Origin: Hydrogenophaga sp.
GTDB taxonomy: Bacteria > Pseudomonadota > Gammaproteobacteria > Burkholderiales > Burkholderiaceae_C
Assembly: GCF_011390835.1 (NCBI RefSeq)
Contig: NZ_JAABRQ010000027.1
Span: forward strand, 1 to 46,639
DNA: 46,639 nt
Direction: 5' to 3'
This document shows positions 40,687-46,639 of this stretch, piece after piece; position 1 is the stretch's first letter, and each line of letters begins with the position of its first letter. A program made the translations under genes and the position numbers. Below the pieces are notes generated by a model, which did not search any database, was not told the origin of the DNA, and saw only the letters and a program-made list of their open reading frames with translations.

Positions 40687-41841
40687 ATGACCCCCACCGT
40701 GTTCCGCAACGCCCGCTTCGTGCTGGCCAACGAAGTGGTTGAGGGCAGCCTCGCGGCGGCCAACGGCACCATCGCCTCCATCGATCCTGGCCACCGCCAG
40801 GGATCGGTCGGCCTGGACCTGGAAGGCGACTACCTGCTGCCGGGCCTGGTCGAGATCCACACCGACAATTTCGAGCGCCACCTGATGCCGCGGCCCAAGG
40901 TGCAGTGGGCCGAGATGCCCGCGCTGCTGGCGCACGACGCCGAGGTGGCCGCCGCCGGCATCACCACCGTGTTCGACGCGCTGGGCGTGGGCGACGCCGA
41001 CCCCGACAGCCTACGTGGCAGCACCTGGCACGGTGTGCTGGAAGCCATCGACACCTGCTCCCAGCAAAACCTGCTGCGCGCCGACCACCATCTGCACGTT
41101 CGCTGCGAGCTGCCCGCGCCCAACACCATCGATCTGTTCGAACCTTTCCACGGGCACGAGCGCTTGTCGCTGATTTCGCTGATGGACCACACGCCCGGCC
41201 AGCGCCAGTGGGAAAACATCGACGTCGCCCGCATCTACTACACCGGCAAAAAGGGCTGGAGCCTGGAGAAGTTTCTGCGCCAGGTGGAGCACGCCGCCGA
41301 GCTGCAGGCCCGCTACGCCGAGCCACACCGCCAATACTTTGTGGACTACTGCCGCCAGCACGGCATTGCGCTGGCCAGCCACGACGACACCACCGAAGCC
41401 CATGTGGAACAGGCGCACGCCGAGGGCGCCAGCGTGTCGGAGTTTCCGACCACCGAGCTGGCCGCCCGCGCGGCGCACGATCGCGGCCTGCTCACGGTGA
41501 TGGGCGGGCCCAACGTGGTGCGCGGTGGCTCGCACTCGGGCAACGTGGCCGCCAGCGAGCTGGCCCGTCTGGGTCTGCTGGACATCTTGTCGTCGGACTA
41601 CGTGCCGGGCAGTCTGCTCAGCGCCGTGGTGCGGCTGGTAGACGACGGCATTCTGGACTTGCCCGCCGCAGTGGCCACGGTCACCCGCAACCCGGCGCGC
41701 GCCTGCGGCATGCACGACCGTGGCGAGATCGCGCCCGGCCTGCGCGCCGACCTGGTGCGCGTGAAGCTGGTGAGCCTGCCCAGCGGCCAGCACCAGGCGG
41801 TGGTGCGCGGGGTCTGGCGCGAAGGCGAGCGCGTGCTCTGA
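40687..41841 (+). CDS. phnM: Alpha-D-ribose 1-methylphosphonate 5-triphosphate diphosphatase
   Basis: 384 residues, amidohydrolase superfamily. The metal-binding start of the barrel is GLVEIHTDNFERHLMPRP; later parts include GITTVFDALGVGD, 'ASHDDTTEAHVEQAHAEGAS' and a MGGPNVVRGGSHSGN loop with metal ligands, then LSSDYVPGSLL. PhnM removes pyrophosphate from the ribose 5-triphosphate intermediate before PhnJ acts. The ATG at 40687 is chosen because it gives the family's short N-terminus. Confidence 0.95.
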   Translation: MTPTVFRNARFVLANEVVEGSLAAANGTIASIDPGHRQGSVGLDLEGDYLLPGLVEIHTDNFERHLMPRPKVQWAEMPALLAHDAEVAAAGITTVFDALGVGDADPDSLRGSTWHGVLEAIDTCSQQNLLRADHHLHVRCELPAPNTIDLFEPFHGHERLSLISLMDHTPGQRQWENIDVARIYYTGKKGWSLEKFLRQVEHAAELQARYAEPHRQYFVDYCRQHGIALASHDDTTEAHVEQAHAEGASVSEFPTTELAARAAHDRGLLTVMGGPNVVRGGSHSGNVAASELARLGLLDILSSDYVPGSLLSAVVRLVDDGILDLPAAVATVTRNPARACGMHDRGEIAPGLRADLVRVKLVSLPSGQHQAVVRGVWREGERVL

Positions 41842-41930
41842 AGCCATGGCTTGCAAAGCCGGTCGGCAGACGCCACCAAAACTTCCCGCAGCCTTCACGC
41901 AACCGTCACACACCTGGCCGACACTGCCAC

Positions 41931-41942
41931 TTGTCTAGATAA
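41931..41942. promoter_or_regulatory. Candidate second PhnF operator, before phnC
   Basis: TTGTCTAGATAA, 5 of 6 base pairs symmetrical. It shares TTGTCTA and the closing AA with the site before phnG, and lies 21 bp before the phnC start. The 122-bp spacer after phnM also contains a 12-bp palindrome AAGCCATGGCTT at 41839-41850 spanning the phnM stop. Confidence 0.55.
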
Positions 41943-41963
41943 CTTGGACACAGGAGCACCTCC

Positions 41964-42821
41964 ATGTCATCAGCCCTTCGCATCCAGAACCTCAGCAAGC
42001 GTTTCGCCGGCGGCAAGCTGGCGCTCGACAACGTGAACCTCGACATCCGAACCGGCGAGATGGTCGCGCTGATCGGCGCCTCCGGCTCCGGTAAGTCCAC
42101 CCTGCTGCGACACGTGGCCGGCCTCATGGCGGCCGACGGCACGCCCGGCTCGGTGATCGAGGTCTCCGGCCAGTGCGTGCAGCGCGACGGCCGCATCCAG
42201 AGCAACGTGCGCCAGATCCGCTCGCAAATCGGTTTTGTGTTCCAGCAGTTCAACCTGGTCGACCGCCTGCCGGTGATGGTCAACGTGTTGGTGGGCCGTT
42301 TGCACAGCATGCCCCGGTGGCGCGCCTGGACGCGCTGGTTCACCGCGCAGGAACGCGCGCTCGCCATACAAGCGCTGGGCCGTGTGGGCATTGCCGAATG
42401 CCACGCACAGCGCGCCTCCACGCTGTCGGGTGGTCAGCAGCAGCGCGCCGCCATTGCGCGCACGCTGGTGCAAGGCGCCAAGGTGGTGCTGGCCGATGAG
42501 CCGATCGCTTCGCTCGACCCTGAAGCCTCGCGCAAGGTCATGGAAATCTTGACGCGCATCAACCGCGAAGACGGCAGCACTGTGGTGGTGTCGCTGCACC
42601 AGGTGGACATGGCCATGCGCTACTGCCCGCGCGTGATCGCGCTGCATCAGGGCCGCGTGGTCTACGACGGTCCTTCGCGCGAACTCACACCCACGCTGCT
42701 GCGCGGCCTGTACGGCATGCAGGCCGACGAAATCCTCAACGGCAGCTCGTCGCTGCACGAAACGCCCTCCGCTGCGCCCAACGTGTTGCCCTGGCCCACG
42801 CCCATGGCCCAGGCCGCCTGA
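41964..42821 (+). CDS. phnC: Phosphonate ABC transporter, ATP-binding protein
   Basis: 285 residues. Walker A is GASGSGKST, the signature is [12 protein letters not shown] and Walker [13 protein letters not shown]; the H-loop is in [10 protein letters not shown]. The '[20 protein letters not shown]' and W-rich '[11 protein letters not shown]' segments are PhnC-typical. It powers the PhnCDE importer at the inner membrane. A GGAG site lies before the ATG, and the gene begins a second transcription block with its own candidate PhnF operator. Confidence 0.95.
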   Translation: MSSALRIQNLSKRFAGGKLALDNVNLDIRTGEMVALIGASGSGKSTLLRHVAGLMAADGTPGSVIEVSGQCVQRDGRIQSNVRQIRSQIGFVFQQFNLVDRLPVMVNVLVGRLHSMPRWRAWTRWFTAQERALAIQALGRVGIAECHAQRASTLSGGQQQRAAIARTLVQGAKVVLADEPIASLDPEASRKVMEILTRINREDGSTVVVSLHQVDMAMRYCPRVIALHQGRVVYDGPSRELTPTLLRGLYGMQADEILNGSSSLHETPSAAPNVLPWPTPMAQAA

Positions 42822-42867
42822 ACTCCGCCTTTCACCCACCCCTCGCGTTACACCCTAGGAAACTCAC

Positions 42868-43812
42868 ATGATCAAGAAGACCCTCACCGCCGTCGCGCTC
42901 GGCCTGACCCTCACCGCCTCCTGGGCGCAAAACATCAACTTCGGCATCATCTCGACCGAAGCGACCCAAAACCTCAAGGCCGACTGGCAACCGCTGATCG
43001 ACGACATGGCCAAGCAGACCGGCCTGAAGGTCACCGCCTTCTTCGCACCCGACTACGCCGGCATCATCGAAGGCATGCGCTTCAACAAAGTGCAAGTGGC
43101 CTGGCTGGGCAACAAGTCGGCCATGGAAGCGGTGGACCGCGCCGATGCCGAAGTGTTCGCCCAGATGGTCAACGCCGACGGCACCCAGGGCTACTACTCG
43201 CATCTGATCGTGCACAAGGACAGCCCCATCAAATCGCTGGACGACGTGCTCAAGAACGGCAAGTCGCTGGCCTTCGGCAACGGCGACCCCAACTCCACTT
43301 CGGGCTTCCTGGTGCCCGGTTTCTACGTCTTCGCCAAGAACAAAATCGACCCCAAGACCCACTTCAGGGTCGTGCGCAGCGCCAACCACGAAACCAACGC
43401 GCTGGCCGTGGTGAACAAGCAGGTCGACGTGGCCACCAACAACAGCGAGAACCTGGAAAAGTTCAAGGAGCGCCAGCCCGAGAAGGCCAAGGACATCCGC
43501 GTGGTGTGGACCTCGCCGCTGATCCCGCTCGATCCCATGGTGATGCACAAAGACCTGCCGGCCGCGACCAAAGAAAAACTGAAGAACTTCTTCTACAACT
43601 ACGCCAAGACGGATGCCCGCGAGAAAGAGATCGTCATGAAGATCTCCAAGTTGTCGGGCTTCAAGCCGTCGACCAACGCTCAGCTCACGCCCATCCGTGA
43701 ACTCGACCTGTTCAGCAAGCGCAACAAGATTGAAGCCGACGAGACCCTGGCTGCCAACGACAAGGCCTCCCGACTGGCCGACATCGACAAACAGCTGGCC
43801 GCCCTGCAGTAA
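42868..43812 (+). CDS. phnD: Phosphonate ABC transporter, periplasmic binding protein
   Basis: 314 residues. A Sec signal peptide of about 20 residues (MIKKTLTAVALGLTLTASWA) precedes a type II periplasmic-binding fold. Family segments are NFGIISTEATQNLKADWQPL, 'FFAPDYAGIIEGMRFNKVQVA', YYSHLIVHKDSP and GDPNSTSGFLVPG, the last lining the phosphonate pocket. It lies 46 bp after phnC. A rho-independent hairpin follows directly, which probably raises its relative expression. Confidence 0.95.
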   Translation: MIKKTLTAVALGLTLTASWAQNINFGIISTEATQNLKADWQPLIDDMAKQTGLKVTAFFAPDYAGIIEGMRFNKVQVAWLGNKSAMEAVDRADAEVFAQMVNADGTQGYYSHLIVHKDSPIKSLDDVLKNGKSLAFGNGDPNSTSGFLVPGFYVFAKNKIDPKTHFRVVRSANHETNALAVVNKQVDVATNNSENLEKFKERQPEKAKDIRVVWTSPLIPLDPMVMHKDLPAATKEKLKNFFYNYAKTDAREKEIVMKISKLSGFKPSTNAQLTPIRELDLFSKRNKIEADETLAANDKASRLADIDKQLAALQ

Positions 43813-43829
43813 GTACAACCCGCCCCAAG

Positions 43830-43853
43830 GCCCGCTTTCACGCGGGCTTTTTT
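43830..43853 (+). terminator. Intercistronic rho-independent terminator between phnD and phnE
   Basis: GCCCGC (43830-43835), loop TTTCAC, GCGGGC (43842-43847), then six T's. It lies 17 bp after the phnD stop and 16 bp before phnE, so read-through must occur for phnE and downstream genes, or they have another promoter. Confidence 0.85.
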
Positions 43854-43869
43854 GCGACCGGAGACCCGC

Positions 43870-44676
43870 ATGAACCCTTCTTCCTCATTGCCCGCCCAAC
43901 CCGCCATGGTGGTGGCCGCGCAGAAACGTAGCCTCGTCTGGTACCTGGGCTGGGCCGCCCTGTTGCTCGTGCTGGCCGGTTCGTGGAACGGCGCCGACAT
44001 GCGGCCCATGGAACTGGTGCGCGACTCAGGCAACATGGCGCAGTACGCCAGCGAGTTCTTCCCGCCCAACTTCGCCGACTGGAAGATGTATGTGGAAGAA
44101 ATGGTGATCACGCTGCAGATCGCCGTGTGGGGCACCGCGCTGGCGGTGGTTTCGGCTGTGCCACTGGGCTTGCTGGCCTCGGCGAACATCACGCCCTGGT
44201 GGATCCACCAGCCGGTGCGGCGGGTGCTGGACGCGTTTCGAGCCATCAACGAGATGGTGTTCGCGATGTTGTTCGTGGTGGCGGTGGGCCTAGGGCCGTT
44301 TGCGGGCGTGCTCGCGCTGTGGGTGCACACCACCGGCACGCTGGCCAAGCTGTTCTCAGAAGCGGTCGAGTCCATCGACCCGCAGCCGGTGGAGGGCATC
44401 CGTTCCACCGGCGCCTCCGCGCTGCACGAGATCGTGTACGGCGTCATTCCGCAGGTGATGCCGCTGTGGATCTCGTACACGCTCTACCGGTTTGAGGCCA
44501 ATGTGCGCTCGGCCTCGGTGGTCGGCATGGTCGGCGCGGGTGGCATCGGCGTGGTGCTGTGGGAAATCATCCGCGGCTTCCGTTACGCTGAAACCGCTGC
44601 GGTGATGATCATCATCATCGTCACCGTGAGCGTGATCGACCTGATCTCCGCCCGCATCCGCAAACAAATGGTCTGA
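43870..44676 (+). CDS. phnE: Phosphonate ABC transporter permease
   Basis: 268 residues with about six transmembrane helices. The inner-membrane permease motif is at the usual place: [20 protein letters not shown], with '[14 protein letters not shown]' before it, and '[15 protein letters not shown]' near the C-terminus. The N-terminal segment has [11 protein letters not shown] and [12 protein letters not shown]. The ATG at 43870 has GGAG eight bases upstream; an in-frame TTG at 43852 would fall within the terminator's T-tract and is unlikely. Confidence 0.94.
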   Translation: MNPSSSLPAQPAMVVAAQKRSLVWYLGWAALLLVLAGSWNGADMRPMELVRDSGNMAQYASEFFPPNFADWKMYVEEMVITLQIAVWGTALAVVSAVPLGLLASANITPWWIHQPVRRVLDAFRAINEMVFAMLFVVAVGLGPFAGVLALWVHTTGTLAKLFSEAVESIDPQPVEGIRSTGASALHEIVYGVIPQVMPLWISYTLYRFEANVRSASVVGMVGAGGIGVVLWEIIRGFRYAETAAVMIIIIVTVSVIDLISARIRKQMV

Positions 44677-44683
44677 GGTTCCC

Positions 44684-45268
44684 ATGGCGCTCAACCTGAA
44701 CGACATCCAGCAGCTGCTGGTGAAACGCGGCGCGCAGCAATACGGGCGCGAAGCCGTCAGCCAGCTCGAACACGCGCTGCAATGCGCACACCTGGCCGAG
44801 GTGGCGGGCGAGTCGGACGCGCTGGTGGTGGCCTGCCTGCTGCACGACCTGGGCCATCTGCTGGCCAGCGAAAGTCCCGGTAGCATGGAGCCCGACACCG
44901 AGCCCTGCATGGACCACGACAAGGATCACGACGATTTGCACCAGTACAAGCTGCTGCCGTTCTTGCGCGGCGTGCTGCCCGACGATGTGCTCGAACCCAT
45001 CCGCCTGCATGTGGAAGCCAAGCGCTACCTCTGCCAGGCCGAGGAGGGTTACTTCGAATCGCTGTCACCCGCCTCGGTGCACAGCTTGGCGCTGCAAGGC
45101 GGCACCTTCACTGAGGTGGAAGCCCGCGCCTTCCTGCACCAGTCGCATGCGCGCGAGGCGGTGCGTCTGCGCCGCTACGACGACCTGGCCAAGGTGCCCC
45201 ACTGCGCGGTGCCGCCGCTGGCGCACTATCTGCCCCGTCTGGAACAGCTGATGCTCCAGGCCGCATAA
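44684..45268 (+). CDS. PhnZ-like HD-domain protein of phosphonate operons
   Basis: 194 residues. The HD motif is ACLLHDLGH (His54, Asp55), with further ligand candidates His30, His78 or His82, His109 and Asp166/167. Tyr20 and Glu23 stand at the same spacing to His30 as the Tyr24/Glu27 lid residues stand to His34 in the diiron oxygenase PhnZ, as I recall it. PhnZ cleaves the C-P bond of hydroxylated 2-aminoethylphosphonate made by PhnY. No phnY-like gene is in the window. It is 7 bp after phnE and 1 bp before the MFS gene. The family is annotated as phosphonate-operon HD protein; the reaction here is inferred. Confidence 0.88.
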   Translation: MALNLNDIQQLLVKRGAQQYGREAVSQLEHALQCAHLAEVAGESDALVVACLLHDLGHLLASESPGSMEPDTEPCMDHDKDHDDLHQYKLLPFLRGVLPDDVLEPIRLHVEAKRYLCQAEEGYFESLSPASVHSLALQGGTFTEVEARAFLHQSHAREAVRLRRYDDLAKVPHCAVPPLAHYLPRLEQLMLQAA

Positions 45269-45269
45269 G

Positions 45270-46526
45270 GTGAGCCACCCCGGGCAAACCGGCGTGGTGC
45301 TGAGGCTGGGCACCACCCAGACGCTCGCCTGGGCATCGTCGTACTACCTGCCCGCCCTGCTCGCCGCGCCGCTGGCCGCAGAGCTGGGCATGCCGGTCAC
45401 GCATGTGTTCGGCGCTTTCACCCTGGCGCTGGTGGTCTCTGCCCTGGTCGGCCCCCGGGCCGGCCGCGTGATCGACCAGCACGGTGGCCGCGTGGTGCTG
45501 CTGCTGACCAACCTGCTGTTTGCCGCCGGGCTGGCCGCGCTGGGCCTGGCGCAGGCCGAATGGCAGGTTTGGGCCGCGTGGTGCGTGATCGGCGTCGCCA
45601 TGGGCAGCGGTTTGTATGACGCCGCCTTCTCCGCCCTGGTGCGGCTCTATCCGCTGAGCGCGCGCAACGCCATCACCGGCATCACCCTCATTGCCGGGTT
45701 TGCCAGCACCGTGGGCTGGCCGCTCACCGCCTGGTGGATCGACACCCTGGGCTGGCGCGGCGCCTGTTTTGTGTGGGCCGGTTTGCACATCGTGCTCGGG
45801 CTGCCGCTGCACAGCCTGTTGCCCCGCGACCGCGTGGAAGACCCGCCCGCACCGCAGCCGCTGCCTGTGGTGACCGATGCCGAGACTGGTGCCGCCACTG
45901 CTGCCATGGCCGATACCGACGAACCACTCTTAGCCCGCTTATCAGACCGCCGCACCGGCCCACCCGGCCGGGGCATGGGCGCGGCCATCGCGGCGGTATT
46001 TGCCATCACCTGGTTCACCAGCACCGCCATGGCCGCGCACCTGCCCGCGCTGCTGCAAGGCATGGGCCTGGGCACCGCAGCGGCGCTGGGCGTGGCCATG
46101 CTGGTCGGGCCAGCACAGGTCGCAGGGCGGCTGCTCGAATTCGGCTTCTTGCGCCGGGTGCACCCCCTGCTCTCCACCCGGCTGGCCGCTGCAGGGCACC
46201 CGCTGGGCGTGGGCGCGTTGTTGATCTTCGGACCCGCCGCCGCCTGGCTGTTTGCCGGGCTGCACGGCGCGGGCAACGGCATCCTCACCATCGCCAAAGG
46301 CACGCTGCCGCTGGTGGTGTTTGGCGCGGCTGGCTACGGCGAACGCCAGGGCTGGCTCATGGCGCCCGCCCGCCTGTCGCAAGCGGTGGCGCCCCTGCTG
46401 TTCGGACTCGCCATCACCCGATGGGGCAGCGGCGCCCTGTGGCTTACCGCCGGTCTCGGTGTGGTGGCGCTGGCGCTGCTGCAATGGATGGCGCTGCGCA
46501 TGGGGCGGGACGGGCAGGGGGCTTGA
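45270..46526 (+). CDS. MFS-type transporter at the end of the phn operon
   Basis: 418 residues, about twelve transmembrane helices in two halves separated by a charged loop around residue 215. Helix 2-3 loop 'ALVGPRAGRVIDQHGGRVVLL' follows the MFS motif A pattern. A GTG start at 45270 directly follows the HD gene stop with one base between, so it is probably coupled. It may import or export an organophosphonate, or a product; nothing in the sequence fixes the substrate. The intervening terminator before phnE suggests its expression depends on read-through. Confidence 0.88.
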   Translation: MSHPGQTGVVLRLGTTQTLAWASSYYLPALLAAPLAAELGMPVTHVFGAFTLALVVSALVGPRAGRVIDQHGGRVVLLLTNLLFAAGLAALGLAQAEWQVWAAWCVIGVAMGSGLYDAAFSALVRLYPLSARNAITGITLIAGFASTVGWPLTAWWIDTLGWRGACFVWAGLHIVLGLPLHSLLPRDRVEDPPAPQPLPVVTDAETGAATAAMADTDEPLLARLSDRRTGPPGRGMGAAIAAVFAITWFTSTAMAAHLPALLQGMGLGTAAALGVAMLVGPAQVAGRLLEFGFLRRVHPLLSTRLAAAGHPLGVGALLIFGPAAAWLFAGLHGAGNGILTIAKGTLPLVVFGAAGYGERQGWLMAPARLSQAVAPLLFGLAITRWGSGALWLTAGLGVVALALLQWMALRMGRDGQGA

Positions 46527-46565
46527 TTGGGGACTTGGGGCTCGATCCATCAAGCCCTGGCCCTA

Positions 46566-46639
46566 GGGCGTGTTAACACTAATAGCAATCATGGTGATTG
46601 CTTTGGATAATCTCGGGCATGGAGATCACACCCGCACAA
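46566..46639 (+). mobile_element. Likely left end of an IS5-family insertion sequence (cut by the window edge)
   Basis: After a CTAG (46563-46566) the sequence GGCGTGTTAACACT looks like a terminal inverted repeat, and a short leader is followed by an ATG at 46619 whose seven codons read MEITPAQ, like the start of IS5-type transposases. Only about 70 bp are visible, so this is tentative. Confidence 0.45.

Noticed and set aside
40622..40690. 22-residue frame between phnL and phnM
   Set aside because: It overlaps the phnL stop and phnM start and contains a hairpin; most likely leader sequence and not a gene.

Overview
The window looks like the chromosome of a high-GC betaproteobacterium, most likely a member of the Comamonadaceae (Hydrogenophaga- or Acidovorax-like). 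This rests on recognised protein families, gene neighbourhoods and intergenic repeats; no search was run. It holds about 46 genes and gene remnants, most of them close-packed.

Region 1 (1-6.6 kb): the 3' end of glk, then on the minus strand a run cca - otsB - GH15 glycosidase - otsA. This makes trehalose (OtsA, OtsB) and carries a glucoamylase/trehalase-type enzyme inside the same translationally linked group. A GST gene precedes it. Region 2 (6.7-9.2 kb): a CsoR/FrmR-type repressor lies divergent from a lipoprotein and a FadL-type outer-membrane channel, with a TACCC-N4-GGGTA dyad between them. Region 3 (9.2-25.7 kb): mostly housekeeping genes: an NDUFA9-like dehydrogenase, lytic transglycosylase, fau, a serine hydrolase, an EamA permease, LysR, TfoX and TetR regulators, an atypical metallo-beta-lactamase-fold protein, an orphan AAA-type ATPase, a DUF6279 lipoprotein, glmU, a DUF2726 protein, an Lrp/AsnC regulator and glmS.

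Region 4 (25.67-32.68 kb) is accessory and partly decayed. It starts about 20 bp after the glmS stop codon with tandem 20-bp repeats that resemble the TnsB-binding sites of a Tn7 end, so it may be a derelict Tn7-like insertion at attTn7. It contains an IS66 transposase relic; an overlapping three-gene operon (M14 metallopeptidase/deacylase, alpha/beta hydrolase, hemolysin III-type TrhA); an OlsB-like ornithine acyltransferase; a LuxR-type relic; a PAP2 phosphatase; and a nitroreductase relic. Several of the intact genes belong to families that act on lipids or membranes.

Region 5 (32.7-46.5 kb) is a complete phosphonate uptake and C-P lyase locus in two divergent arms. The minus arm is phnF - DUF1045 - phnN - EEP-family phosphodiesterase. 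The plus arm is phnG-H-I-J - GNAT - phnK-L-M, then phnC-D-E, a PhnZ-like HD-domain oxygenase and an MFS transporter. No phnP is present in the window; the DUF1045 (2H phosphoesterase) and EEP genes may supply the missing phosphodiesterase step. Two near-identical TTGTCTA-containing dyads, one before phnG and one before phnC, are candidate PhnF operators. The window ends in what looks like the start of an IS5-family insertion sequence.
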